Shown here piece after piece: positions 24,350 to 33,758 of a DNA stretch of 47,324 bases. The DNA is from Cytobacillus firmus (GTDB lineage: Bacteria; Bacillota; Bacilli; Bacillales; Cytobacillaceae), in assembly GCF_023715565.1 (NCBI RefSeq), contig NZ_JAMBOJ010000036.1, positions 1 to 47,324 of the forward strand, in the 5' to 3' direction. Each line of letters begins with the position of its first letter. The first letter of the stretch is position 1. The notes beneath the pieces were generated by a model, which was not told the origin of the DNA, did no database searches, and saw only the letters and a list, made by a program, of their open reading frames with translations. Both the position numbers and the translations under genes were made by a program.

Positions 24350-25276
24350 ATGAGGAAGCATGTTAATAAGAATAGGTTAATAGGAGCCCGGCTAGTCTGT
24401 TTGGCTCTGTTTTTTCTTTTTGCCCTGACTGGCTGTGCAAATGGCAATTCTCAAACAGATGCCAGTGCAGCAGGAAAATCTAAAGAAACTTCTTTAAATA
24501 CAAGTCAAAAATTCAAACAACTGGAGAAGAAATTTGACGCACGGCTTGGAATTTATGCATATGACACAGGAACAAAAAAGAAAATTGCTTACAGATCTAA
24601 TGAAAGATTTGCTTACGCATCTACATTTAAGCCGCTGGCAGCTGCCATATTGCTGGAGAGAAAATCATTGGAGGAAATGGATAAAATCATTACATACACA
24701 AGTGATGACCTGGTTACATATTCTCCGGTTACAGAAAAGCATGTAGAAACTGGCATGACTTTAAGAGAGCTTTGTGAAGCGGCAATCCGGTTTAGCGACA
24801 ATACCGCAGGCAACTTAATATTAGAGGAATTAGGTGGACCTGAAGGATTCAAAGCAGCTTTAAAGGAAATGGGGGATACAGTCACAAAGCCTGAGCGTTT
24901 CGAGACTGATTTGAATGAGGCAAAGCCGGGGGACAACCAGGATACAAGTACACCAAAGGCACTTGCAGCAAGCCTTCAGAAAGTTTTAATTGGCGATTTT
25001 CTAACTGAGGAAAAGCGAAACATTTTAACCGATTGGATGCGAGGGAACGCTACTGGGGATCCATTAATCCGTGCCGGTGTGCCAAGCGGCTGGGAGGTGG
25101 CTGATAAGAGTGGTGCAGCAGGGTATGGCACACGAAATGACATTGCGATTGTCTGGCCGCCGGACAGAGAACCTATTATCATGACAATCCTCTCAAGCAG
25201 GAATTCAAAGGATGCTGAATTTGATAACGCTTTGATTGCAGAGGCAGCGGAGGTGACCATAAAGGCGTTGGATTAA
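24350..25276 (+). CDS. bla: Class A beta-lactamase, lipoprotein form
   Basis: 308 residues. The signal peptide ends in lipobox ALTGC (Cys near residue 29), so the enzyme is held at the membrane, as in Bacillus licheniformis PenP. Catalytic motifs: S-T-F-K with nucleophile Ser near residue 91, S-D-N (SDN in RFSDNTAGN), the omega-loop Glu in RFETDLNEA, and the K-S-G triad ([13 protein letters not shown]), KSG in place of KTG as in staphylococcal PC1. It hydrolyses penicillins; spectrum cannot be told. It is divergent from blaR1-blaI and under the dyads at 24258-24292. AGGAAAGAGG precedes ATG 24350. Confidence 0.95.
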   Translation: MRKHVNKNRLIGARLVCLALFFLFALTGCANGNSQTDASAAGKSKETSLNTSQKFKQLEKKFDARLGIYAYDTGTKKKIAYRSNERFAYASTFKPLAAAILLERKSLEEMDKIITYTSDDLVTYSPVTEKHVETGMTLRELCEAAIRFSDNTAGNLILEELGGPEGFKAALKEMGDTVTKPERFETDLNEAKPGDNQDTSTPKALAASLQKVLIGDFLTEEKRNILTDWMRGNATGDPLIRAGVPSGWEVADKSGAAGYGTRNDIAIVWPPDREPIIMTILSSRNSKDAEFDNALIAEAAEVTIKALD

Positions 25277-25362
25277 AACATATGAAAGGGGAGATATATT
25301 CATTACAGATTCGGACTATGTTTACCCCTGAAACTAGTATTATCAATTTTATCAAAATAGAG

Positions 25363-25392
25363 AAAACTCGTCATAAATGGCGGGTTTTTTTA
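25363..25392 (+). terminator. Probable terminator after bla
   Basis: AAAACTCG/GCGGGTTTT arms (imperfect) with T7. Confidence 0.55.
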
Positions 25393-25482
25393 GTTTTATT
25401 ATTTTGCTAAATTGTTCCTGGTGATATAGTCATACAGAAGATAGTTTGATAACGGTTATAAAAAAAAGTAAAATAATTTAAA

Positions 25483-25511
25483 TTGACTGAATAGTAAAAT
25501 TGTATTATTAT
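25483..25511 (+). promoter_or_regulatory. Sigma-A promoter of the amidohydrolase operon
   Basis: TTGACT (25483-25488), 17 bp, TATTAT (25506-25511), about 60 bases before the transporter start. Confidence 0.65.
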
Positions 25512-25574
25512 TCTAACCATTATATATTTTCGCAACACGAATGAATAGGTAATCAACTAAGAGGGGGAAGATTT

Positions 25575-26777
25575 ATGTCACAGATGTTAGCGTTAGTTAT
25601 TCTTTTACTTATTTTATTCATAGGAGATCTGGTTGCAGTCCGGACTAAGGCATGGGTGCCATCCATTTTTATCTGTGCCGTTCTGTTCCTTGCTGGATAT
25701 TGGACATTCTTTCCGCAGGATATCGTAGCATTGGCAGGGGTTCCGCCGGTTGTTGCAACGATGATGATGTACCTATTAATTACCAATATGGGAACATTGC
25801 TATCCATTCAGGAATTGAAAAATCAGTGGAAGACCATTGTAATTGCTTTATCAGGGATCTTAGGGATTATCGCCATCTTATTTGGAATTGGAACATTTAT
25901 TTTTGGATATAAAACGATGATTGTAGCGATTCCTCCTTTAGTTGGAGGTGTAGTATCTGCCTTAATCATGTCTGAAGGAGCAAAAGAAGCAGGTCTTGCT
26001 TCATTATCGGTCTTTGCAATTGTGATTTATGTGATGCAGGGATTTGCGGGATACCCGCTTACATCCATCGTCCTGAAAAAAGAAGGAAAGCGGCTTTTGA
26101 AGCAGTACCGAAGCGGCCAGCTTGTTTTTCAGACGAACAAGGCAGCTGAAGAGACGGCTGCAGCAGCAGAGACTGTTAGACCTGGACTGAAGCTCATTGA
26201 AAAAGTGCCGGAGAAATATAATACAGACTTCTTCAAATTTTTAAGATTGGCTGTTGTATCTTATCTTGCTTACCTGACTTCAACACTGCTTGCACCTGTT
26301 GTCAATGTCAGCCCGTTTGTCCTTTGTCTATTATTCGGGGTTATTGCTACAAGCCTTGGCTTTCTTGAAAAGCAAGTGCTGCAAAAAGCAAATGGCTTTG
26401 GCTTTGCGATCATGGCCCTGATGCTCTTTATTTTTGACGGCTTAAAGCAGGCTACCCCAGGGATGATGCTAGAGATTATTTATCCGCTTGCCGGTACGAT
26501 TATTCTGGGCGTAATCGGAATGTATATCTTCTCATTTATCGCAGGGAAAATTTTAAAAGTGAGCAAGGAAATGGCCTTCGCTGTTTCCCTTACAGCTCTA
26601 TATGGTTTCCCGGCAGACTACATTATTACAAATGAAGTAATAAAATCATTGACAGAAGATGAAAAAGAGAGGGAGATGCTGACAAGTAATATGCTTCCGC
26701 CTATGCTTGTCGGGGGATTCATCACAGTTACCATTGTGTCGGTAGTCTTGGCTGGAATATTTGTCGGATTATTATAA
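25575..26777 (+). CDS. Polytopic membrane transporter, likely for amino acid derivatives
   Basis: 400 residues with about ten to eleven predicted helices in two halves separated by a cytoplasmic loop (about residues 175-215, KRLLKQYRSGQLVFQ...AAEETAAAAET). A Gly-rich re-entrant element PPLVGGVVSALIMSEGAKEAG in the first half has a counterpart SLTALYGFPADYIITNEV in the second, as in secondary transporters with inverted repeats. I cannot assign a named family. It starts at ATG 25575 after GAGGGGG. The two following amidohydrolases suggest that it imports N-carbamoyl or N-acyl amino acids or small peptides (inference). Confidence 0.7.
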   Translation: MSQMLALVILLLILFIGDLVAVRTKAWVPSIFICAVLFLAGYWTFFPQDIVALAGVPPVVATMMMYLLITNMGTLLSIQELKNQWKTIVIALSGILGIIAILFGIGTFIFGYKTMIVAIPPLVGGVVSALIMSEGAKEAGLASLSVFAIVIYVMQGFAGYPLTSIVLKKEGKRLLKQYRSGQLVFQTNKAAEETAAAAETVRPGLKLIEKVPEKYNTDFFKFLRLAVVSYLAYLTSTLLAPVVNVSPFVLCLLFGVIATSLGFLEKQVLQKANGFGFAIMALMLFIFDGLKQATPGMMLEIIYPLAGTIILGVIGMYIFSFIAGKILKVSKEMAFAVSLTALYGFPADYIITNEVIKSLTEDEKEREMLTSNMLPPMLVGGFITVTIVSVVLAGIFVGLL

Positions 26778-26794
26778 GAAGGGGATTGAACGTA

Positions 26795-28057
26795 ATGAGT
26801 GAAGTTCAAACAGGGAAAAATGTGAATCTGGATAAAGTTCAGGAGCGAATTGAAAACCATATTGACACCATAAGCACATATACAGCGACACCTGGCAGAG
26901 GAACAACCAGATTGACTTATAGCCAGGAGGATCTGCTTGCACGGCAGTATATTAAGGAGAAAATGAAGGAAGCAGGCTTGAGTGTCCGTGAAGATGGTTT
27001 GGGCAATATTTTTGGAAAGCTTGAAGGATCCTTGAAAGATGCACCGAGTGTTCTGGTCGGCTCTCACTTTGATTCCGTGCCGAATGGAGGGGCCTATGAT
27101 GGACCAGCCGGAGTAGTGGCAGGGCTTGAAGTGGCGAAGCTTTTTGCTGAAAATGGATTAGCGCCAAAATATCCTTTGGAGGTTGTCGCTCTTATTGAGG
27201 AGGAGGGCTCCAGATTCGGCGGCGGTCTAATGGGGTCACGCGGAATGGCAGGTTTGCTGACCGAGGAAGACTTCAAAACATTGAAGGATAAAGATGGCAT
27301 TACCACAATTGAAGCCATGAAGAAAATTGGGCTCGATCCTTCTCTCCCGAAAGCAAGGGACCAGAAGTCAGTCAAGGCTTATCTGGAACTGCATATTGAA
27401 CAGGGTCCTATTTTAGAAGAAAAAAATATTCCAATTGGGATTGTCGAAGCAATTGTCGGTTTAACGCAATTGGAAGTAACCGTAAAAGGACAAGCCGGTC
27501 ACGCAGGAACCACACCAATGGATAGAAGGTCAGACGCGTTGGTTGCGGCAGCCGGGATGATCGCCCAATTTCCTGAGCTGGCAGCAGCTGAAGGAAATGG
27601 GACGGTTGTGACAACGGGGCGATTGCAGGTATATCCAAACGGAGCGAATGTAATTCCCGATCAGACAGTTTTTTCAGTAGATATACGTTCTGGCAAGGAG
27701 GAGCATGTCCTGAATGTCATACGGAAAGTAAAGGAATTAGCCGAGTCCTATCATGATAACGGTGTTGAAATAACCATTGAACAGCCTTTATATATACAGC
27801 CAAAAGAGATGAATAAAGAGATTGTCAGTCTTTTAAAAGAGAAAAGCAGTAAACTGGGATACCCTTCATACCTTATGAATAGCGGTGCAGGACACGATGC
27901 CATGGTTTTCGCTGACTACACAAGTACAGGAATGCTGTTTATTCCGAGTAAAAACGGACTTAGTCATTGTCCGGAGGAATGGTCAGATTCCCGGCATATT
28001 GCAGAAGCAGTTCAGATTCTTTTTGAGGCAGCAGCAGAGTTAACGGAGGCGGAATAA
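26795..28057 (+). CDS. M20 Zn-dependent N-carbamoyl-L-amino acid/allantoate amidohydrolase
   Basis: 420 residues from ATG 26795 (AAGGGGAT eight bases upstream; a TTG nine bases earlier is too close to it). Metal-binding motifs of the hydantoinase/carbamoylase group: SHFDSVPNGGAYDGPAG, IEEEGSRFGGGLMGSR, LELHIEQGPILE and the C-terminal GAGHDAMV; lid-domain AGHAGTTPMDRR. It hydrolyses N-carbamoyl-L-amino acids (AmaB type) or ureido compounds such as allantoate; sequence alone does not decide. It lies 18 bases after the transporter and four bases before the second amidohydrolase. Confidence 0.9.
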   Translation: MSEVQTGKNVNLDKVQERIENHIDTISTYTATPGRGTTRLTYSQEDLLARQYIKEKMKEAGLSVREDGLGNIFGKLEGSLKDAPSVLVGSHFDSVPNGGAYDGPAGVVAGLEVAKLFAENGLAPKYPLEVVALIEEEGSRFGGGLMGSRGMAGLLTEEDFKTLKDKDGITTIEAMKKIGLDPSLPKARDQKSVKAYLELHIEQGPILEEKNIPIGIVEAIVGLTQLEVTVKGQAGHAGTTPMDRRSDALVAAAGMIAQFPELAAAEGNGTVVTTGRLQVYPNGANVIPDQTVFSVDIRSGKEEHVLNVIRKVKELAESYHDNGVEITIEQPLYIQPKEMNKEIVSLLKEKSSKLGYPSYLMNSGAGHDAMVFADYTSTGMLFIPSKNGLSHCPEEWSDSRHIAEAVQILFEAAAELTEAE

Positions 28058-28060
28058 GTC

Positions 28061-29242
28061 ATGATTCATAACAGATTAAAAGAAATGATTGCGGCATATA
28101 GCGATGAATTAATAGAACTGCGCAGAACATTGCATCGTAAACCGGAAGTATCATGGGAGGAATTTGAAACCACTCAACTTATCTGTGAGTACCTGGATGG
28201 ACTGGGCATCGATTATAGAAGAACGGAACCAACCGGTGTCATTGCTGAAATTGCAGGAGGGAAGCCTGGAAAGACTGTAGCTTTAAGGGGAGACATGGAT
28301 GCGCTGCAGGTGGAAGAATTAAATAAAGATCTTCCTTATGCATCCACAGAAAACGGCAAAATGCATGCATGCGGCCATGATGCTCATACTGCCATGCTGC
28401 TGATTGCCGCCAAGGCATTAAATGAGATTAAAGAAGATCTTCCGGGGAATGTCCGTCTTCTGTTCCAGCCAGCCGAAGAAGTGGCGGAAGGGGCAAAGAT
28501 GATGGTGGAACAGGGTGCAATGGAGGGTGTGGACAATGTCTTTGGCATTCATATCTGGTCGCAAATGCCGACACATAAAGTATCCTGTACACCCGGGCCG
28601 TCCTTCGCATCAGCAGATATATTCAAAGTGACATTCAAAGGGAAAGCCGGGCATGGGGCAATGCCGCATGATTGCATTGATGCCGCTATTGTCGCCTCTT
28701 CCTTTGTTATGAATGTGCAGAGTGTGGTGTCGAGAACCATTGATGCCCAGCAGCCTGCAGTAGTAACCATTGGGAAAATGATTGTGGGTACAAGATTCAA
28801 TATCATCGCTGAAAATGCAGAAATTGAAGGGACAGTGCGCTGTTTTGATCCTGAAACAAGAGATTATATTGAAAAACAGCTGCAGCAGTATGCTGAAAAT
28901 ACGGCAGCTATATACGGTGCTAAAGCAGAAGTGGAATACATCCGGGGTTCGCAGGCTGTAATCAATGATGAATCGAGTGCGCAGCTGGTCCAAAAGGTTG
29001 CCTCAGAAGCTTTCGGGAAAGATGTGCTATTTAATGAAAAGCCCACAATGGGGGCAGAAGATTTCAGTTTTTACCTGGACCAGGCACCTGGCAGCTTCGC
29101 CCTCGTCGGCAGCGGCAATCCGGAGAAAGATACAGAGTGGGCACATCACCACGGCAAATTTAATATTGATGAAGACGCCTTATCAACTGGTGCAGAGCTA
29201 TATGCACAATATGCCTGGGCATACTTTAATGAAAAGCCGTAA
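28061..29242 (+). CDS. M20D family N-acyl-amino acid amidohydrolase
   Basis: 393 residues. Typical IAA-amidohydrolase/HipO features: LRRTLHRKPEVSWEEFET, LRGDMDALQVEE, the metal-binding MHACGHDAHTAMLL (Cys and His ligands), FQPAEEVAEGAKMM and PTMGAEDFSFYLD. It cleaves N-acyl groups from L-amino acids (AmaA/HipO-like). In the same transcript as the transporter and the carbamoylase, it would complete a pathway that frees amino acids from acylated or carbamoylated forms. AGTC precedes ATG 28061; the ribosome site (GGAGGCGG) lies within the preceding gene. Confidence 0.92.
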   Translation: MIHNRLKEMIAAYSDELIELRRTLHRKPEVSWEEFETTQLICEYLDGLGIDYRRTEPTGVIAEIAGGKPGKTVALRGDMDALQVEELNKDLPYASTENGKMHACGHDAHTAMLLIAAKALNEIKEDLPGNVRLLFQPAEEVAEGAKMMVEQGAMEGVDNVFGIHIWSQMPTHKVSCTPGPSFASADIFKVTFKGKAGHGAMPHDCIDAAIVASSFVMNVQSVVSRTIDAQQPAVVTIGKMIVGTRFNIIAENAEIEGTVRCFDPETRDYIEKQLQQYAENTAAIYGAKAEVEYIRGSQAVINDESSAQLVQKVASEAFGKDVLFNEKPTMGAEDFSFYLDQAPGSFALVGSGNPEKDTEWAHHHGKFNIDEDALSTGAELYAQYAWAYFNEKP

Positions 29243-29250
29243 AGCTGTTC

Positions 29251-29287
29251 AATCCGCTCCCTGAAATAGAGGAGCGGATTTATTCTG
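29251..29287 (+). terminator. Terminator of the amidohydrolase operon
   Basis: Perfect arms AATCCGCTCC/GGAGCGGATT with a weak T-rich tail. Confidence 0.7.
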
Positions 29288-29302
29288 TTTGAAGACAAGA
29301 CA

Positions 29303-29336
29303 CGAAAAAAGGAAGCAGTCGATTGAGCCTGCTTCC
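29303..29336 (-). terminator. Terminator of the minus-strand receiver-like gene
   Basis: GGAAGCAG/CTGCTTCC arms; on the minus strand T6 follows (plus A6 at 29305-29310). Confidence 0.75.
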
Positions 29337-29401
29337 TATATATAAGTCATTTATAAAATTCCTTTGACAAAGGAGATTGGTTGATTGATGGCTGCAAATC
29401 A

Positions 29402-29764
29402 TCATGAATAATTTTGCAGATACCGTGGCGGAATGTAGTCTAGAGGTAATGGACGTAAAAGGACTTTAATATCAGAGGGCATTTCAAAATCGCGCTGTGC
29501 CTGTTTTAGGTAGTGGTACATTGCTTTCCCGGCGCCTGAATTGGCTGAATGAACAGTTATGCGATCTGCGAATAACTGTTTTTGAACCATCATTTGGACA
29601 AGCATAAGACCATTTCTTGATTTGCTTACCAAATCATGGTCTAAAGACAAGTGGTCAATGTCATAGGTCTGAAGCAAAACGATACATTCATCAATGGTCT
29701 CAACTAATACATGACCATCCGGCGCTTGCCTATAATCATCAAGAAAGACACTTATTTTCTCCAT
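29402..29764 (-). CDS. Cyclic-phosphate processing receiver-like domain protein
   Basis: 120 residues made of a single receiver-like fold with the pattern ISVFLDDYRQAPDGHVLVETIDE, IDHLSLDHDL and ITVHSANSGAGKAM. The acidic DD pair at the start and SLDHDL mark the family described as cyclic-phosphate processing receiver domains (cREC), linked to nucleic acid end processing or signalling in phage and bacterial defence contexts. No defence or RNA-repair partner gene lies nearby. Start ATG 29764 is preceded by AAAGGGG on the minus strand. Confidence 0.75.
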   Translation of the reverse strand: MEKISVFLDDYRQAPDGHVLVETIDECIVLLQTYDIDHLSLDHDLVSKSRNGLMLVQMMVQKQLFADRITVHSANSGAGKAMYHYLKQAQRDFEMPSDIKVLLRPLPLDYIPPRYLQNYS

Positions 29765-30168
29765 TTTTTAATCCCCTTTCGAAGGGGTGACTAGGAAAAG
29801 TCATGGTGACCCTAAGGTGTGATACTCATTTCATTGTAACATACATATGGATGCAAAGATACCTGAGAGGGATTTATTGGAAGGCTCTTCATTGGAAAAT
29901 AGTGATAGCAGAGGTCTTAACTTTAAGGCTGAAGTCTATGAGAAGGCTCACGTCTGCCTTGCGGATCTATCCAGCCTGGAGCGAAATTAGTCGGTTATCA
30001 TTGGTAATAGAAAAGTAAAAGTTTATATGAAAAAGACATAAAAACGACCACACGCCCCCATAACATAAGGACAAGTGTGGCCATAGTTTAGCTGCCGAAG
30101 GATTCCCCGATTTAGAATGATCCTAGGCGGAAATCTCAGAGCTTGCAACAGTATTGTGCTCTCTGTTT
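29765..30168. other. Intergenic region
   Basis: About 400 bases. A 47-codon frame from ATG 29848 (ending ...LSSLERN) looks partly protein-like but lacks a ribosome site; it may be a gene scrap. Nothing else supported. Confidence 0.35.
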
Positions 30169-32328
30169 CTAATGAAACAAACCGGATTCCTTTGATTTCT
30201 TCATCAGTGCTTTCGTTTTTCTGCTCAATGGCTCCTTCAGGAAAGTGCCAACTAATAGCGCAATGATGCCAAAAATCATGAGAACCAAGAGGTCTCTGTA
30301 TACTTTTTCCCAAACTATGCCGCCTACAGCTTCTCTCATAATGTCAATTACATAAGAGAATGGCAGGAAGGGATGAATGGTTTGGAAAAACTCAGGAAGC
30401 AGGGCAATCGGATAGGTTCCGCCCGCACCCGCAATTTGGAGCACCAGCAAAACAATAGCCATAGCTTTTCCTACATCTCCAAATACAGATACTAAGGTAT
30501 AAACAATTAATATAAACACTAAACTGCTTACCAGTCCAAACAAGAGAAACCATACTGGTTCTGCCACATCCACTCCCAGCAAGAAGATATCACCCAGAGT
30601 CACTATTAGGGTCTGTGCAAACCCAATGCTAAGGAAGGTGAGCAGTTTGCCAAAATAGATTTGTCTTTCCGTAAATTCTTCAGAATGATGAACATCTGTA
30701 GCCAATAAAGAAATTAATAGTAAAGCACCTACCCAGATCGAAAGTACGGTATAGAAAGGAGTCATACCCGTTCCATAATTTTGGATTGGAAATAGACTGT
30801 TTTTATTGAGCTGAACAGGTTCTTCGAAGAAACCTTTCTCTGCCTCGGGATCATTTTGCAGCAGCTCAATGATCTCGTTGATGTCTGTCTCACCCTGGAT
30901 TTCCCTAATCCTGTCTGCTAATTGATTAACCTTTTCGTTTACATAAGGAAACTCTCCTAATAGGTGCTTCAGCGTTTTTTCTCCTTCACCTAAGTTCCCC
31001 TCCGTATTAGCAAGGATTTTTTCAATCTCAGGTATGGCGGATTGAATATCGGTCAGGATATTCCGGGCGTTGTTTAATGTGTCCTTGGCGCTGGCCACTT
31101 CTTTTTTGATGGCTGGCCGAATGCTTTCGTTATATTCTTTCACAAATGTGTCGATCCTGTCTGCAGTTGCAGCTGAACGTTCCTGAAGCCGGGTGATGAA
31201 CTCATCTGCTTCCTGCTGTTTGTCTGAAAGAAAGACAGTGACCTTTTGCCCGTTTTCCTGGATCGTCTGCAGTTCCTGTTTTAACAAGGCGACTTGTTCC
31301 AGAGCCCTGTTAATTTGCTCCTGATTTTGGTTTGATTCTTGTTCCTTATTGGTTTCCTGCAGCTGCTTTAGTGCTGATTCAATAGTTTCGAGGCTCTGAA
31401 GAGAACCCGCTATCTGCTCATTGATTTGATTGCTTATTTCCTTTCCCTGGTCCAGGTTCAAGTCAGAGGATTGCACCGAAGAGACAAAATCGTTTATTTT
31501 TATCGCCATATTCTGGACACTCTCCAGGTTCTCCTGGATTTGGGGTTCCATTGAATTTAGGCGATTCTCTGCCTCATTTAGGAATGTCATCGTTTCATTA
31601 ATGGTCTGCAGGCCGTTGCCTGTTGCACGTTTGGCATCAGGAACGAGTGCTTGTGCTTTATCAATCATATTTTGAGCGTTTTCTGCATCTGAAAGGGAGC
31701 TGCTTAATAAAGAATGAATTTCAGGAAGCTTTTCCTCTATTTGAAAAATATACTCCTCGAACCGCTTTATATCCGGAAGGTCCTTTTCAATCTCCAGGCC
31801 CAATTCATTAAATTTCTCAAAAATAGTGCCATTTACGGATGAGATGAAATTGCTTGTAACCGTATCGACAATCCCGCCAGCGCCCTTATCTGTAATCTTA
31901 GGTGCAATGGCATTGATTTTTTCATTCACATAATACTCAATTTTCGCTTTTTCAGGCTTGTCTTCAATGACGGTTCCCAGCTTCTGAGAAAAATTCTCCG
32001 GGATTACGATGACAGCAAAATAGTCACCGTGTTCTACCTTTTCCATCGCTTCTTTGCGGTCATCAAAGTGCCAGTCCATATCGTCGTTCTTCTTCAATTC
32101 CTTAACGATATCATCCCCAATATGGATGTTCTTATCACGAACCACTGCTCCGGCATCTTCATTTACGATTCCCACTGGAAGCTGATCCGTTTGACTATAG
32201 GGATCCCAAGAAGCCACAATGTTAAACCAGGCATATAAAGAAGGCAGCAGCGTTAAGCCTCCAATTAATACTGCCGCAACCCAATTAGTAAAAATACTTC
32301 TAATATCATTCTTATAAATTTTCCACAT
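30169..32328 (-). CDS. YhgE/Pip domain membrane protein
   Basis: 719 residues. YhgE/Pip N-terminal part (residues 1 to about 160: MWKIYKNDIRSIFTNWVAAVLIGGLTLLPSLYAWFNI is helix 1, followed by LPVGIVNEDAGA), a long extracellular coiled-coil region (about 195-500, rich in Gln/Glu/Leu) and a C-terminal ABC-2-like block of five helices (about 535-705). Relatives include the Lactococcus phage infection protein Pip and YhgE of Bacillus; many sit near type VII secretion loci but none is here. The role is not established. Start ATG 32328 is preceded by AGGACTG. A long monocistronic gene. Confidence 0.88.
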   Translation of the reverse strand: MWKIYKNDIRSIFTNWVAAVLIGGLTLLPSLYAWFNIVASWDPYSQTDQLPVGIVNEDAGAVVRDKNIHIGDDIVKELKKNDDMDWHFDDRKEAMEKVEHGDYFAVIVIPENFSQKLGTVIEDKPEKAKIEYYVNEKINAIAPKITDKGAGGIVDTVTSNFISSVNGTIFEKFNELGLEIEKDLPDIKRFEEYIFQIEEKLPEIHSLLSSSLSDAENAQNMIDKAQALVPDAKRATGNGLQTINETMTFLNEAENRLNSMEPQIQENLESVQNMAIKINDFVSSVQSSDLNLDQGKEISNQINEQIAGSLQSLETIESALKQLQETNKEQESNQNQEQINRALEQVALLKQELQTIQENGQKVTVFLSDKQQEADEFITRLQERSAATADRIDTFVKEYNESIRPAIKKEVASAKDTLNNARNILTDIQSAIPEIEKILANTEGNLGEGEKTLKHLLGEFPYVNEKVNQLADRIREIQGETDINEIIELLQNDPEAEKGFFEEPVQLNKNSLFPIQNYGTGMTPFYTVLSIWVGALLLISLLATDVHHSEEFTERQIYFGKLLTFLSIGFAQTLIVTLGDIFLLGVDVAEPVWFLLFGLVSSLVFILIVYTLVSVFGDVGKAMAIVLLVLQIAGAGGTYPIALLPEFFQTIHPFLPFSYVIDIMREAVGGIVWEKVYRDLLVLMIFGIIALLVGTFLKEPLSRKTKALMKKSKESGLFH

Positions 32329-32535
32329 TCTTTTCAGTCCTATCTGCTCGTCTTCATATAGATTTTGTGAATAATTGTTTAAATATATTCAGAATCCCAG
32401 TGTACACAACAATTCAACCTCTATACAAATGCTAAGTACCAAATGGCATGACAATAACATTCGAAGCTAAAAAGTGAAGGATATGGATTTATATGTGAAA
32501 TGAATAGATGAGAAGAAAAACTGGGTGAGGGTAAA

Positions 32536-32722
32536 ATGGATTGGTATTTCAGGAAGGCAGCATTTGATGCTATTACACAATTAAGAATACAGTTTTTTAA
32601 TAGCAGTTGGAGATGTTAACGAAGGAAACAAAGATTTGGTATTTAATGCCAATAGGAGATGTTTTCAAGAGAAAATGGAGTCTAATATTAAAGCATTCTG
32701 GATGGAGCTGCTGCATTTATAA
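32536..32722 (+). pseudogene. Small gene, frame broken at a T6 run
   Basis: A frame from ATG 32536 (GGGTGAGGG upstream) starts MDWYFRKAAFDAITQLRIQF and stops early. If one T of the T6 run at about 32593-32598 is removed, it continues AVGDVNEGNKDLVFNANRRC and on to TAA at 32720, about 61 residues in all. The continuation is protein-like. It is a pseudogene, a phase-variable homopolymer switch, or a sequencing error. Function unknown. Confidence 0.4.
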
Positions 32723-32788
32723 TATCAGCTGCTTGTGCTTGCGATTTTATTTCTTATTTAATTCGGGCTTTGGGTTACCTGGAAGAAG

Positions 32789-32959
32789 CTACTGCCTCTT
32801 TTTCCTCTTCTCTATATAAACCCAAGAGTAGTAAATCACCCAAAAAGGGAAGGGAACTATATAAATTAAGTAAAATTCCTTATATGGAATGATAAAGGTC
32901 GAAGCTATAAAAATCACAAGGGCTGGAATTAATAGAATAAAGTATTTTCTCCAGTGCAA
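32789..32959 (-). CDS. Small membrane protein, unknown function
   Basis: About 56 residues with two helices (IPALVIFIASTFIIPY and IYIVPFPFWVIYYSWVYI) and a basic tail EKRKKRQ. The start is uncertain: GGAGG at 32967-32971 suits TTG 32959 (seven bases) better than ATG 32965 (one base). No family recognised; isolated on the minus strand. Confidence 0.5.
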   Translation of the reverse strand: MHWRKYFILLIPALVIFIASTFIIPYKEFYLIYIVPFPFWVIYYSWVYIEKRKKRQ

Positions 32960-33172
32960 ATTCATTCCTCCATGGTGTTTAATCAATAGATAGTTTCATA
33001 GGATAATAATACCAACTATAGACTTGTAATCAAGCTTTTATTTTTTCTGCAAACTGCAGCGTGAGTTTATTGACAAACTTTTCAAAAAAATATGATGAAA
33101 TTCCTGCCAATTCTCACATTGGCCTAAGGGGACTGTGGGAAGTTCATTCATCTTTGTAAAGGATGGGTAAAG

Positions 33173-33571
33173 ATGAATAAAGAGAAATTGATGGAAAGTG
33201 CACGCAGTATAAAGGAGAGAGCTTATGCTCCCTATTCCAAGTTTCCAGTTGGAGCTGCTTTATTACTGAAAGACGGTACTGTCATTAATGGAGTGAAAGT
33301 GGAAAATGTCTCGTTAGGTGCAACAAATTGCGCCGAGCGAACCGCTATTTTTACTGCAATTGCTAACGGTTACATAAAAAGTGATTTTCAAGCTATAGGT
33401 GTAGCTGGTGATACGGCAGATTTTCTTCCGCCGTGCAGCATTTGCAGGCAGGTGTTAGCAGAGTTTTGTTTGCCTGATATGCCAGTCTACTTAACAAATG
33501 AGAAGAAAGAAATATTGGAACTTACATTAAAGGATTTATTGCCTTATGCATTTACGGATTTAGAGATGTAG
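33173..33571 (+). CDS. cdd: Cytidine deaminase
   Basis: 132 residues, the usual size of tetrameric bacterial cytidine deaminases. Zinc and catalytic motifs: N-C-A-E-R-T (Cys ligand and catalytic Glu) and P-P-C-S-I-C-R-Q (two Cys ligands); substrate-binding YSKFPVGAALL and GVKVENVS. It deaminates cytidine and deoxycytidine to uridine forms in pyrimidine salvage. It stands alone, unlike the Bacillus subtilis cdd within the dgkA-era cluster, so may be a second copy. ATG 33173 follows AAAGGATGGG. Confidence 0.95.
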   Translation: MNKEKLMESARSIKERAYAPYSKFPVGAALLLKDGTVINGVKVENVSLGATNCAERTAIFTAIANGYIKSDFQAIGVAGDTADFLPPCSICRQVLAEFCLPDMPVYLTNEKKEILELTLKDLLPYAFTDLEM

Positions 33572-33581
33572 CATAAATAGG

Positions 33582-33625
33582 GGACAAGCTTTGATCGATA
33601 TATTCAGAGCTTGTCCTTTTGTTTT
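33582..33625 (+). terminator. Rho-independent terminator
   Basis: GGACAAGCT/AGCTTGTCC arms and TTTTGTTTTT tail after cdd. Confidence 0.85.
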
Positions 33626-33758
33626 TATAGAAGGAATTTCCAATTAAGCATAGAATAGTTTAATGGTGCATTCATACACTTTTTTTCAGTCGCATGAAAT
33701 TTAAAGCAGTATTTTTTGTTATGAAAGCTACTGTCCATTCTATAGGGAGGTACTGATC

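Noticed and set aside
29848..29991. 47-codon frame in the gap before the YhgE gene
   Set aside because: No ribosome site, no family, no terminator; may be a scrap.
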